Source of the DNA: Alphaproteobacteria bacterium
GTDB taxonomy: Bacteria; Pseudomonadota; Alphaproteobacteria; Sphingomonadales; Sphingomonadaceae
NCBI GenBank assembly: GCA_018819685.1
Contig: JAHJPT010000019.1
Span: 1-41,792, forward strand
Direction of reading: 5' to 3'
DNA: 41,792 nt
The notes beneath the pieces were generated by a model. The model was not told where the DNA came from. It searched no databases and saw only the letters and a list, made by a program, of their open reading frames with translations. This document shows, piece after piece, positions 1 through 9,064 of this stretch. The translations under genes were made by a program, and so were the position numbers. How positions within the stretch are numbered: position 1 is the first letter of the stretch; every line of letters starts with the position of its first letter.

Positions 1-66
1 CGTCTAATGGTAAGACTACGGACTCTGACTCCGTCAATTGAGGTTCGAATCCTCACGGGGCATCCA
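1..66 (+). tRNA. tRNA-Gln (anticodon CTG), 5' end cut by the window
   Basis: The D stem (gtct/agac), the anticodon stem acgga/tccgt around loop ctctgac, the T arm tgagg-ttcgaat-cctca and an encoded CCA at 64-66 are all visible. The loop gives anticodon CTG, which reads CAG (Gln). The 5' acceptor strand and base 8 lie outside the window; the 3' acceptor strand cggggca predicts a 5' strand of tgccccg. Confidence 0.93.
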
Positions 67-125
67 TTTTATTCCTGCGACAATCACCGCCCGTGGGGTT
101 CTGTCCGTCAGCGACGCAGAACAAT

Positions 126-149
126 GCCCGGTGCTGCGCAGCACCGGGC
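126..149. terminator. Perfect hairpin between tRNA-Gln and the receptor gene
   Basis: A 24-nt perfect inverted repeat (arms gcccggtgct/agcaccgggc around gcgc) lies between the convergent tRNA and TonB-receptor gene. There is no T-run on either side, so it may be a factor-assisted or bidirectional terminator rather than a classic intrinsic one. Confidence 0.55.
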
Positions 150-175
150 GATCGTCGCCGCTCGACAGCGAAGCT

Positions 176-3100
176 TCAGAAGCGGACCTTGGCTCCGAGA
201 CGGAATGTCCGGCCGAGCGGGGTGCCGATGAAGGGATTGTATCCCAGCTCGAATCGCGCTGCCGGCGGATCCTCGTCGAAGATGTTCTCGACCGACGCCT
301 GCAACTGCACTTCGGCAGAGGCGAACGCGAGATCGTAGAGCAGCGTGAAGTCGTGTTGTTGCAGCGCCGGAATCTCGCGCCCGAAATCGGTTTCCGTCGT
401 CCGATCGCCAAAGCTGGTTCCAGCGGTCGCCACGAAGCATGGTGCATCGCTGGGGCACCGGTCGTCGGTCACGCCGCTCGCATAGCGGAACACGTATCGG
501 GCGTTCAGATTGCCGACGTTGAGATTGGCGAAGGCATTGCCTTTCACCTCGGAGATCGTGCCGGGCGCGCGATCGAAATTGGCGAAGCCGACGGCGTCAT
601 AGGCGCCCGAAATTTCGACCCCCTCGACGACTTGCGGCTCGACGTCGTAATTCAAGGTCCAGGTTGCCGCCGCACCCAATGTGAAGGCACTTTCGCCGAA
701 GAAGAACGTGTAGTCGGCCGAGAAGTCGAAGCCATTCGTCTTCACCGGTGCGCTGTTGACGATGAAGGTCTGGACGCGTGCGAGATCGGCGCCCCTCGTG
801 ACCCCCTGGATGCAGCCGTTGGCAAAGGTGAGGCGATCTGCAAGCGGATTGCTGCAATCGGCCAGACCGCCGCGCTCCGGTACAACCGCGCTGGCGATTG
901 CGTTCTCGTCCTCCAGCGCGATCGCATCCTCGAAATCGTAGCTCCAATAGTCGACCGAGGCGTTGAAATTGCGGCTCTGGATCACTGCACCGAGATTGTA
1001 GGTAAAGGCGCTCTCGGGTCGCAATGCGGGGTCACCTGTGATGTCGACGGAGAGAAAGCCGCCGTTGGCTGCGTCGATCGCCTGAAGCGCGGTAACGGTG
1101 GTCGGCGAGACGTTGCTGGGCAGCGGACCCCGGAAGGTCGTCGAGGCGGAGCCGCGCAGAACCAGCCACGGGGTCGCTTCGAAACGAAAGCTGCCCTTGG
1201 GATCGAGCGTCGAGCCGGTCTGGCCGCCATAGTCTTCGTATCGCAAGGCCAGATTGATCTCGAGCGCGTCCAGCAGCGGGATCTGGACTTCGCCGAAAAC
1301 CGCATAGACGTCGCTGAACAGTTCGATATTGCGTGACTGGCCGAGGAAGGCGAAGGGACCCGTCTGTACGGCGCAAGTGGTGTCGCCCGGGATCCGACAA
1401 GGATTGCGCTGGGGATCGTTCAGAAAGAGACCCTCGTCGTTGCGACCACGAGTGTCGAAATTGGTCGAGCGATACTGCGCCCCAACCCCGAATTGCACGG
1501 GGCCCGCGCCGAGGTCCAGTCCCCCCAGACCGCCGGAGATCAGGCCGTCGACGATCAGGTTCTGCTCCTGCTGCAGCGTTCCCGTGTTGCCGAACAGAAA
1601 GCGCAGCAATTCGGGATCGTTGGCATTGGCTCGACCCGCCGGGCCGGTGTAGCCGGGATTGGTCTGTCCGGTGATCTGGTTGAGCGCGAGGGCGTTGGAA
1701 AAAGGGTTGTAGAACCGACAGCCGCCCTGGCCCGGCGTACCGGTCGCGACATTGCAGTCGGGGCCTCCCAGGCCGTCGAGCGCATTCTGCAGGCGTACCG
1801 GGAGATAGTCCGGAACGAGCGATTCCGAACTCGACTGGATATAGGTGCCTTGCAGCGAGGCCACGAGCTCGGAATCGAGATCGAATTCCAGGCCGGAAGA
1901 AACCCGCCAACTGTTGTTCTTGCCGAAGCTTTCGTTGCCGTACGGCGAATCCGCCAGGGGATTGCCGCCGAGCGCAAAGGGTCGATAGAGAAGGATCGCT
2001 GCGCCGTAGGGGGCAGGGATCGCCGTGGTCGCCGGGAACCCCGTTTGCGCTGCGAATGCGGCAAAACCGGGATTGGTGCTGGGCACGAAATAGTTGAATT
2101 GCGTTCCGGGACCGGCGGGACCCGTCGTCGACGGATAGGAAGGCGACAGGGCGGTGCGCGTCACGCTGCGGGCCCAGAGGACATCGGCGTTGAAGCGCAC
2201 GGCGCTGGAGAGGTCGACATTCAACTGGCCGAAGGCCTGGTAGAAGTCCTGCTCCTCGACGAGATTGTTGTAGTCTGTGAACTGGTAGGCGCACAGCGGT
2301 GTGGTGCCGCCCGAGAACAGCTGGGTGCCGCCCAGCGCAGCGCAGCCGGCATCCTGGAAGGGAGTGCCTGCCACCACCGTCGGGCGCCGCGCGGCGGCGG
2401 GATTGTTCCGGATCGGTCCGGTCGTGCGGATGGCGGGGAAGTAAGTGGCCGGGTTGCTGACCAGCGAATAGCCGGCCGGATTGATCTCGTAAGGCAGGTT
2501 GGCGTAGTCGCGATCGATCGCGGCGAGCGGCGAACGGTGGCGATAGCCGAAGCCGAGCAGCAGGTTCACATCTTCGCCCAGGTTCTGGCCCGCCAGGATG
2601 CTGGCGGTGTAGTCGCCATCGCTGTCCTGGATGAAGCGATAATCCCCTTGCAGTTCGATTCCCTCGAAATTCTTGCGGGTTATGAAATTGGCAACGCCGG
2701 CGACCGCGTCCGAGCCGTATGTGACGGCCGCACCGTCTTTCAGCAGTTCGACACGCTCCAGAGCGAACAGCGGAAGCAAATTGGTGTCGACTATCCCGTC
2801 GCCGGGGGAGACGATCGTGCGATGGCCGTTGAGCAGCACCAACGTCCGGGTTGGCCCGAGGTTGCGCAGGTTTAGCGAGCCGACCCCCCCGAGACCCTGC
2901 GCGGCTGCGGAAAACTGGTTGGAATCTCCCAGGACCGGACCGACCGCAGGGATATCCTTGATGAAGTCGAGCGGCGAAGTGACTCCCTCCTGGGCGAATT
3001 CCTCGGTCGTGAAGACCGAGACGTTCAGCGCGCTGTCTTCGGGTGTTCCGCGGATGAGCGAACCGGTCACCACGATCGTACGGTCGTCCTCGTCGCTCAC

Positions 3101-3238
3101 CGGTCCCGGTTCGTTGATAACCGGGCCTTGAGCGCCTTCGACCGCCTCCTGCCCCAGAGCTACGGTTGGCGTGAGCGAGGCGATCCCCGCCGCGAGCGCC
3201 CACAGTGCACAGCTATGGTCGAGCCTGTTTCCTGTCAT
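176..3238 (-). CDS. TonB-dependent outer-membrane receptor
   Basis: About 1020 aa, the usual size of sphingomonad TonB-dependent receptors. It would be a 22-strand outer-membrane barrel importing a substrate with TonB energy. The N-terminus has a signal peptide ending near an ALGQEA stretch. A plug domain follows, with VVTGSLIRG and the conserved LRNLGPTRTLVLLNGHR. The C-terminus ends in an aromatic residue (RLGAKVRF), as expected for BAM-dependent barrels. I chose the ATG at 3238 because GGGAGGAGAGGG sits just before it; an in-frame ATG at 3274 has no such site. It is divergent from the acyl-CoA dehydrogenase operon, which suggests uptake of the substrate degraded there. The substrate is unknown; no haem- or vitamin-specific marks were recognised. 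Confidence 0.93.
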   Translation of the reverse strand: MTGNRLDHSCALWALAAGIASLTPTVALGQEAVEGAQGPVINEPGPVSDEDDRTIVVTGSLIRGTPEDSALNVSVFTTEEFAQEGVTSPLDFIKDIPAVGPVLGDSNQFSAAAQGLGGVGSLNLRNLGPTRTLVLLNGHRTIVSPGDGIVDTNLLPLFALERVELLKDGAAVTYGSDAVAGVANFITRKNFEGIELQGDYRFIQDSDGDYTASILAGQNLGEDVNLLLGFGYRHRSPLAAIDRDYANLPYEINPAGYSLVSNPATYFPAIRTTGPIRNNPAAARRPTVVAGTPFQDAGCAALGGTQLFSGGTTPLCAYQFTDYNNLVEEQDFYQAFGQLNVDLSSAVRFNADVLWARSVTRTALSPSYPSTTGPAGPGTQFNYFVPSTNPGFAAFAAQTGFPATTAIPAPYGAAILLYRPFALGGNPLADSPYGNESFGKNNSWRVSSGLEFDLDSELVASLQGTYIQSSSESLVPDYLPVRLQNALDGLGGPDCNVATGTPGQGGCRFYNPFSNALALNQITGQTNPGYTGPAGRANANDPELLRFLFGNTGTLQQEQNLIVDGLISGGLGGLDLGAGPVQFGVGAQYRSTNFDTRGRNDEGLFLNDPQRNPCRIPGDTTCAVQTGPFAFLGQSRNIELFSDVYAVFGEVQIPLLDALEINLALRYEDYGGQTGSTLDPKGSFRFEATPWLVLRGSASTTFRGPLPSNVSPTTVTALQAIDAANGGFLSVDITGDPALRPESAFTYNLGAVIQSRNFNASVDYWSYDFEDAIALEDENAIASAVVPERGGLADCSNPLADRLTFANGCIQGVTRGADLARVQTFIVNSAPVKTNGFDFSADYTFFFGESAFTLGAAATWTLNYDVEPQVVEGVEISGAYDAVGFANFDRAPGTISEVKGNAFANLNVGNLNARYVFRYASGVTDDRCPSDAPCFVATAGTSFGDRTTETDFGREIPALQQHDFTLLYDLAFASAEVQLQASVENIFDEDPPAARFELGYNPFIGTPLGRTFRLGAKVRF

Positions 3239-3822
3239 GTCCCTCTCCTCCCGCGGCTGCGCTTTTTCGCGCATACCGAGTTTTTAAATGACGCGACTCC
3301 GGCGTGCGTGTCAAGATGCGGTCTGTGTAATTATAACTCCGACCAGATCGAGTAGCTGGGACTTCGTGCGCCTCCGAACATGATATCCCAGATGCCGAAG
3401 TCCGAGTTTCCGTAGCTTTTAGAAACTTAACTGGCTCGACTGAGCCATGAGCTCCGTCGGATCGGCACCGGTTCCGCGGCTATGCGGCCTCGGTCAGAGG
3501 GGTGAAGGGTGAATACATACCGATGATTCATTTAGTTGCGAGTTCGGTCGCGCTCATAGACGCAGTACCTTCGCCATCTGCGTAGCGCTGGCCCTTCGAC
3601 GATCGCGCCATCTTTGCGGATGCAGCTGCGGGCATCCGATCGCGGCGGTCGCCCGTTCGGCCGGTACGAGAATGCCGGACGTGCGTATCGGATCATTCGA
3701 GGGGCGAAGCGCAAGCGCGATCATCCGCGGATCTCCAGAGCGCTGGGCCTTGCTTAATCCTAAACATTGGGTATGGCTGATGGGCCAGCCGGCAAACGGC
3801 GGTTCATCGGGAAGGATCAGGC
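3239..3822. other. Divergent regulatory region of 584 bp
   Basis: No convincing gene lies between the receptor and the acyl-CoA dehydrogenase. The short open frames have no ribosome site and look like noise. An inverted repeat AGTTTC-N11-GAAACT at 3405-3427 could be an operator. For the plus-strand gene a weak TTGCTT (3750-3755), 16 nt, TATGGC (3772-3777) may be the promoter. The rest is unassigned. Confidence 0.5.
3286..3314 (-). promoter_or_regulatory. Possible sigma-70 promoter of the TonB receptor
   Basis: Read on the minus strand, a perfect TTGACA (3309-3314) is followed after 17 nt by TCATTT (3286-3291), about 50 nt before the receptor start. The -35 is ideal and the -10 is weak. Confidence 0.35.
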
Positions 3823-5118
3823 GTGGCGTGGGATTTCGAAACCGACCCCGAGTTTCAGGAGAAGCTCGACTGGATGGACGATTTCGTGCGCGAGAAAGTC
3901 GAGCCGCTGGGGCTGCTCGGTATTCACCCCTATGATGTGAAAAACCCGCGCCGAAACGAGCTTGTCCGGCCTCTGCAGGAGGAAGTGAGAGCCAAGGGGC
4001 TGTGGGCCTGTCATCTCGGTCCCGAACTCGGCGGGCAGGGCTACGGTCAGGTCAAGCTCGGCCTGATGAACGAGATCCTGGGAGGCTCCAGCTTTGCGCC
4101 GATCGTCTTCGGTTGCCAGGCGCCCGATACCGGCAACGCCGAGATCATCGCACACTATGGGACAGCAGAGCAGAAGGAACGGTATCTTCAGCCTCTGCTC
4201 ACCAACGAGATCGTATCGGCCTTCTCCATGACCGAGCCGCAGGGCGGTTCCGATCCGACCGCTTTCATCACCCGCGCGGAGATCGACGGCAATCACTGGA
4301 AGATCAACGGCGAGAAATGGTTCTCGACCAATGGCAAATGGGCCGATTTCCTGATCGTCATGGCGGTGACCGATCCCGATGCGCCGCGCCACGAACGGAT
4401 GAGCATGTTCATCGTGCCGGTCGATACGCCGGGTGTCGAGATTATCCGCAATGTCGGGGTCTACGGGCAGGAGGACGGCTCGGAAAGCTATATCCGCTAT
4501 ACCGACGTGCGGGTTCCTGCGGATCACCTGCTCGGCGAGCAGGGCGGTGCCTTCGCCATTTCGCAGACCCGGCTGGGCGGAGGACGGGTGCATCACGCCA
4601 TGCGGACGGTCGGCAATTGTCGCCGTCTGCTCGACGCGATGAGCCGCCGGGCGGTCAGCCGCAAGACCCGCACCGGCACCATCGCCGATTATCAGGCGGT
4701 CCAGATGCAGATCGCCGACAGCTATATCGAGCTGGAGCAGTTCAAGCTGTTCGTACTCAAGACCGCCTGGATGATCGACAAGCACCAGGATTATCGCAAG
4801 GTGCGCAAGGACATAGCGGCGATCAAGGCGCTGATGCCCAAGGTCTATCACGACATCGCGCATCGCTGCATCCACATCCACGGGTCGCTCGGCGTATCGA
4901 ACGAAATGCCCTTCGTCGGCAGCCTGATCGGCTCGATGGTGATGGGGATCGCCGACGGGCCGACGGAGGTTCACAAGGTCACCGTCGCGAAGCAGCATCT
5001 GCGCCAATATCGCGACGTCGCGGACCCGGTTTTCCCCCATCATTCACTGCTCGATCGTCGGGCCAGGGCACGCGAAATGTACGATCCCATCGAGGAAATC
5101 GTGGAGGCAGCCGAGTGA
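3823..5118 (+). CDS. Acyl-CoA dehydrogenase family protein (431 aa)
   Basis: This is an FAD-dependent dehydrogenase that would introduce the alpha-beta double bond into an acyl-CoA. The flavin/substrate motif FSMTEPQGGSDPTAF is at residues 134-148, and the C-terminal helical domain carries HIHGSLGVSNEMPF. It is longer than the typical 380 aa. It resembles the ACAD10/11-like branch often found beside aminoglycoside-kinase-like partners, but none is present here. Start is GTG at 3823 with gggaagga 7-14 nt upstream. The stop overlaps the GTG of the next gene (GTGA), so translation is probably coupled to the transporter. Substrate unknown. Confidence 0.9.
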   Translation: MAWDFETDPEFQEKLDWMDDFVREKVEPLGLLGIHPYDVKNPRRNELVRPLQEEVRAKGLWACHLGPELGGQGYGQVKLGLMNEILGGSSFAPIVFGCQAPDTGNAEIIAHYGTAEQKERYLQPLLTNEIVSAFSMTEPQGGSDPTAFITRAEIDGNHWKINGEKWFSTNGKWADFLIVMAVTDPDAPRHERMSMFIVPVDTPGVEIIRNVGVYGQEDGSESYIRYTDVRVPADHLLGEQGGAFAISQTRLGGGRVHHAMRTVGNCRRLLDAMSRRAVSRKTRTGTIADYQAVQMQIADSYIELEQFKLFVLKTAWMIDKHQDYRKVRKDIAAIKALMPKVYHDIAHRCIHIHGSLGVSNEMPFVGSLIGSMVMGIADGPTEVHKVTVAKQHLRQYRDVADPVFPHHSLLDRRARAREMYDPIEEIVEAAE

Positions 5119-6620
5119 GCGATCGGTCGTTGCACACCGCCTCCAAGAGCATTCCCCCCATCACCAGGCCGCAGCGATTGAGTTATGGCTTCGGTGCGGT
5201 CGCCAATGGCATCAAGAACGCCGCCTTTTCGACCTATCTGCTGCTCTTCTACAATCAGGTGCTCGGCGTGCCCGCATCGATCGTCTCCACGGCGATCGCG
5301 CTGACCCTACTGGTCGATGCGTTCGCTGACCCGTTCATCGGGCGATGGTCGGACATGACCCGCTCGCGCATCGGTCGCCGGCACCCCTTCATCCTCGGAT
5401 CGGCGCTGCCGACGGCGTTCTTCTTCATTCTCGCCTGGTTTCCGCCGGCCGGGCTGACCGATCTGCAGATGGGTTTCTGGATTTTCGCCATCGCCTCGCT
5501 GACGCGGACCTCGATCAGCGCCTTCGAGATTCCGTCGAGCGCGATGAATCCGGAACTGACCGACGATTACGCCGCGCGAACCAAGCTGTTCGGACTGCGC
5601 TACTGGTTCGGATATGCGGGCACTTTCGGCTTCACCGCTTTCAGCCTGGCGGTCTTCTTCGTCGCGACGCCGGAGATCTCGCGCGGCCAGCTCAATCCCG
5701 AAGGCTATGTGAAATTCGCCTTTTTGGGCGGTGCCCTGATCTTCACCGCGATCCTGGTGTGCGGGCTGGGCACGTTGAAGCGGGTGCCATACCTGCGCCA
5801 GCGCACGGCACCGGGCGAGGGCGCGGTGCCGGAATCGCATCTGCGCGAAATGGGACGCGCGTTTCGCAATCGCGGCTTTCTCGCCATCTTCGGCTTCGGC
5901 GTGTTCAAATACACCGCGATCGGGCTTTATGCCGCGACCACGCTGTATTTCGGCACCTATGTGTTCAAGCTGCAGGCCGATCAGCTGGCCCTGCTGACGA
6001 TCGACAGCCTCGTCGCCGCCACCATCGCCGCGCCGTTGGCATCGCGCTTCTCCGCATGGCTCGGCAAGCGCAACACCTCGATGGTGATGGCCCTGATGGG
6101 CATCACGCTGGGCCTTTCGCCGCTGGTCCTGACATTGCTGGGTGCGTTCTTCCCGCCGGGTCACCCGCTGTTGCTGCCGACGCTGTTCGTGATCGGAGCG
6201 GTTTATGGCGCGATGATCGCCATATCGCTGATCAACACTTCGTCGATGTTGGCCGATGTGGTGGAGGACCATGCGGTGCGGACCGGCCAGCACACCGCGG
6301 GGGTATTTTTCGCGGCCTCCAGCTTCATGCAGCAATGTTCGACCGGTCTGGGCATTCTGGTGGCCGGTATAGTGCTGGAATTGTCGGAATTTCCGGCGAA
6401 CCTCGATCCGGATCTGGTCACCGAGGCGATGCAGCAGAGCCTGCTGATCCATTATATTCCCGCTTCTTTCGGACTCTGGACGATCGGCGCACTGTTCCTG
6501 CTGTTTTACCCGATCACCGAGGCGAGCCACCGCGACAACATCGACCGATTGCGGGCGCGCGAGGCCGAAGCCCGAGAACAGACGATCCGCGACGGCGCGT
6601 TCGGATCGCCGGCTCGCTGA
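5115..6620 (+). CDS. MFS transporter, GPH (glycoside-pentoside-hexuronide/cation symporter) type
   Basis: About 501 aa of mostly hydrophobic helices. The N-terminal part RLSYGFGAVANGIKN, followed by FADPFIGRWSDMTRSRIGRR between helices 2 and 3, is the signature of GPH/MelB-type cation symporters. The late segment with GQHTAGVFFAASSF is typical of the sphingomonad branch. The GTG at 5115 overlaps the previous stop by four bases, so it is in one operon with the dehydrogenase. In this catabolic context it probably moves the growth substrate or an intermediate across the inner membrane. Despite the family name, sugar transport is not implied by the neighbours. Confidence 0.88.
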   Translation: MSDRSLHTASKSIPPITRPQRLSYGFGAVANGIKNAAFSTYLLLFYNQVLGVPASIVSTAIALTLLVDAFADPFIGRWSDMTRSRIGRRHPFILGSALPTAFFFILAWFPPAGLTDLQMGFWIFAIASLTRTSISAFEIPSSAMNPELTDDYAARTKLFGLRYWFGYAGTFGFTAFSLAVFFVATPEISRGQLNPEGYVKFAFLGGALIFTAILVCGLGTLKRVPYLRQRTAPGEGAVPESHLREMGRAFRNRGFLAIFGFGVFKYTAIGLYAATTLYFGTYVFKLQADQLALLTIDSLVAATIAAPLASRFSAWLGKRNTSMVMALMGITLGLSPLVLTLLGAFFPPGHPLLLPTLFVIGAVYGAMIAISLINTSSMLADVVEDHAVRTGQHTAGVFFAASSFMQQCSTGLGILVAGIVLELSEFPANLDPDLVTEAMQQSLLIHYIPASFGLWTIGALFLLFYPITEASHRDNIDRLRAREAEAREQTIRDGAFGSPAR

Positions 6621-6762
6621 GGCTGCAGCGATATCGACCACACCCTTTGAACGCAGATGCCACGAAGGGCTCGATCTGGACGAATTGGCCCATCTGGCTC
6701 AATGAGGTCCGCATGGTTTTCAATCGCGCCGCCCGGCGGCCGGAAACGTAAGGAGAAGAGGT

Positions 6763-7971
6763 ATGGCTACCCAGCCACAGATCGAACCCCACGGCGGGGA
6801 TGAGGCATTCCGCGAGGAAGTGCGCCAGTTTCTCGCCGAGAATTTCCCGCCCGAACTCAAGGGCAAGGGCAATGCGCTCGCTTCCGTCGAAGGCCCCGCC
6901 GACGAAAGCCCGGCGCAGGAGAGCTGGCGCAAGGCGGTAGGCGAGCGGGGCTGGGGAACTCCGACCTGGCCCAGGGAATACGGCGGCGGCGGGTTGTCGC
7001 GCAAGCAGGCGGCCATTCTCAACGAGGAAATGGCCAAGGTCGGCGCCTTCAACCCGATCGGCGGCATGGGCGTGATGATGTTCGGCCCCACGCTGCTCGA
7101 ATATGGCAGCAAGGAGCAAAAGCACGAGCATATCCCGCCGATCTGCCGCGGCGAGATTCGCTGGTGCCAGGGTTATAGCGAACCCAATGCCGGGTCCGAT
7201 CTGGCGAACCTGCAGACCATGGCCGAAGACAAGGGCGACCATTACCTCGTCAACGGCCAGAAGACCTGGACCAGCGGCGGCCAATGGGCGGACAAGTGCT
7301 TCTGCCTCGTGCGCACCGATCGCAGCGACAAGCACAAGGGCATCAGCTTCCTCCTGATCGACATGGATGCGCCCGGCGTCGAGGTCCGTCCGATCCAGAT
7401 GATCAGTGGCATGAGCCCGTTCTGCGAAACCTTCTTCACCGATGTGAAGGTGCCCAAGGACAATCTCGTCGGCAAGGAAGGCGAAGGCTGGACCATCGGC
7501 AAGCGCCTGCTCCAGCACGAACGCACCAATCTGTCGGGCGGCGGAAGCATGGCCCGGCTGATGGGTGCAAGCCTTGCCGACATCGCCAAAAAGTATGTCG
7601 AGACCGATGCCGACGGGCAGATCGCCGATAAGGTGCTGCGCGACCGGATCGCGGATTTCGAGATCCGCTGGGGCGCCTTTCTGCTCACCGCACGTCGCGC
7701 CACCGAGGAAAGCAAGGCCGGCGGCGTGTCCGAGATCAGCTCGGTGCTCAAGAAGCTGGGCACCAAGTTGGGTCAGGAACGCGCCGAGCTGATGATCGAG
7801 ATCATGGGTCTGCAGGGTCTGGGCTGGGAAGGCGAAGGCTTTTCCGAAGCCGAGCTGTCGGGCGTGCGCGCCTGGCTCTTCGGCAAGGCCACCACGATCT
7901 ACGGCGGTTCGACCGAGATCCAGAACAACATCATCGCCAAGCGTGTGCTTGGCATGCTCGACCACCAGTAA
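6763..7971 (+). CDS. Acyl-CoA dehydrogenase, large-subunit type (402 aa)
   Basis: A standard FadE-like dehydrogenase. QGYSEPNAGSDLANL at residues 136-150 is the flavin-contact region, and the C-terminal IYGGSTEIQNNIIAKRVLG (about 379-397) is the conserved FAD/dimer segment. An aaggagaagagg site precedes the ATG. The next gene starts 18 nt after the stop and encodes a shorter acyl-CoA dehydrogenase with a degenerate C-terminus. This large/small pairing is how heteromeric alpha2beta2 acyl-CoA dehydrogenases of steroid and bulky-acid catabolism are organised (family knowledge); assembly here is inferred. A 142-bp gap separates it from the transporter upstream, with no clear terminator. Confidence 0.92.
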   Translation: MATQPQIEPHGGDEAFREEVRQFLAENFPPELKGKGNALASVEGPADESPAQESWRKAVGERGWGTPTWPREYGGGGLSRKQAAILNEEMAKVGAFNPIGGMGVMMFGPTLLEYGSKEQKHEHIPPICRGEIRWCQGYSEPNAGSDLANLQTMAEDKGDHYLVNGQKTWTSGGQWADKCFCLVRTDRSDKHKGISFLLIDMDAPGVEVRPIQMISGMSPFCETFFTDVKVPKDNLVGKEGEGWTIGKRLLQHERTNLSGGGSMARLMGASLADIAKKYVETDADGQIADKVLRDRIADFEIRWGAFLLTARRATEESKAGGVSEISSVLKKLGTKLGQERAELMIEIMGLQGLGWEGEGFSEAELSGVRAWLFGKATTIYGGSTEIQNNIIAKRVLGMLDHQ

Positions 7972-7989
7972 GAAAGAGAGAACAGGAAC

Positions 7990-9060
7990 ATGGCGGTTCT
8001 CAACGAAGAACAGGAAATGCTGCGCGACATGGCGCGCGAGTGGACGTCCAACGAAAGTCCGGTCACCGAATTCCGCAAGGTGCGTGCCGGAGGTACCGAA
8101 GAAGCGTTCGATCGGAAGGCCTACGCGACCATGGCCGAGATGGGCTGGGTCGGAGTGATCATCCCCGAAGACCACGGCGGCTCCGATTTCGGCTGGCTCT
8201 CGGCCGGGCTGGTGGTCGAGGAACTGGGCAAAACGCTGGCGGCCAGCCCGCTGGTGACCAGCACCATCGCCGCTGCAGCAATCCTTCTGGGCGGCAGCGA
8301 GGAGCAGCAGGCGAAGTGGCTGCCACGGCTTGCCAGCGGTGATGCGATCGGCACGCTCGCGGTCGACGAAGGGCCGCGGCACGATCCGGCGAAAATCGAA
8401 ACCACCGTGTCGGGCGGGAAACTGTCGGGCACCAAGGCCTTCGTGCACGAGGCGCATGGCGCCGATCTGTTCGTGGTTGCGGCGAAGGATGGGCTCTATC
8501 TGGTCGAGAAGGGCGAGGGCGTTTCGCTTTCGACCCGCAAGCTGACCGATCAGCGCAGCCATGCCGAAGTGCGCTTCGATGGCGCTGCGGCGGACAGGCT
8601 GGCGGGCGGCGGCGACAGCCTGCTGGACGATGTGCTCGACCGGGCGCGGATCCTTACAGCCTGCGAGATGCTCGGCATGGCGCAGGCGGTGTTCGACACC
8701 ACGCTGGACTACCTCAAGCAGCGCGTGCAGTTCAATCAGGTGCTCGCGACCTTCCAGGCGCTGCAGCATCGCATGGCCGATCTGTTCGGCGATCTGGCGA
8801 TGATGCGTTCGGCGGTCGAAGGCGGCCTGCAGGCGCTCGACAGCGGGTTCGGGGTGGCCCGGGCGGCGACCATCGCCAAGGCGGAAGCCAATCGCGTTCT
8901 CCACACAGTCACCCGCGAAGGCGTCCAGCTGCACGGCGGCATGGGGATGACCGACGAATACGACGTCGGCTTCTATCTCAAGCGCGCCCGCGTTCTGGAA
9001 GCCAGCTTCGGCAGCACATCCTTCCTCAAGAACCGCTTCGCGACCATAGCCGGCTATTGA
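7990..9060 (+). CDS. Acyl-CoA dehydrogenase, small-subunit type (356 aa)
   Basis: An acyl-CoA dehydrogenase fold. The N-terminal helical domain starts MAVLNEEQEMLRDMAREW, and LHGGMGMTDEYDVGFYLKRA lies near residues 311-330. Compared with its upstream partner the middle domain is short and lacks the usual T-E-P-x-x-G-S motif; at that place it reads LAVDEGPRHDPAK. The C-terminal GGSTEIQ segment is also absent. It therefore looks like the non-catalytic or half-site partner of a heteromeric enzyme. Start is ATG after an agaaagagagaacagg leader, 18 nt from the preceding stop. The following transporter begins within 5 nt of its stop, so the genes share an operon. Confidence 0.9.
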   Translation: MAVLNEEQEMLRDMAREWTSNESPVTEFRKVRAGGTEEAFDRKAYATMAEMGWVGVIIPEDHGGSDFGWLSAGLVVEELGKTLAASPLVTSTIAAAAILLGGSEEQQAKWLPRLASGDAIGTLAVDEGPRHDPAKIETTVSGGKLSGTKAFVHEAHGADLFVVAAKDGLYLVEKGEGVSLSTRKLTDQRSHAEVRFDGAAADRLAGGGDSLLDDVLDRARILTACEMLGMAQAVFDTTLDYLKQRVQFNQVLATFQALQHRMADLFGDLAMMRSAVEGGLQALDSGFGVARAATIAKAEANRVLHTVTREGVQLHGGMGMTDEYDVGFYLKRARVLEASFGSTSFLKNRFATIAGY

Positions 9061-9064
9061 GGAT

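Noticed and set aside
1..66. tRNA-Gln as a possible integration site for a mobile element
   Set aside because: No integrase, direct repeat of the tRNA 3' end, or foreign gene block follows.
38..1336. Long plus-strand open frame of 432 codons (and a similar one at 1493-2875)
   Set aside because: Antisense to the TonB receptor gene. No start site, low-complexity charged composition, and a well-supported protein on the other strand.
3532..3714. 60-codon minus-strand frame in the receptor/dehydrogenase gap
   Set aside because: Arg-rich, without a ribosome site or a recognisable domain; treated as noise.
3817..5043. 408-codon minus-strand frame
   Set aside because: Exact shadow of the acyl-CoA dehydrogenase gene; GC-rich third positions create it.
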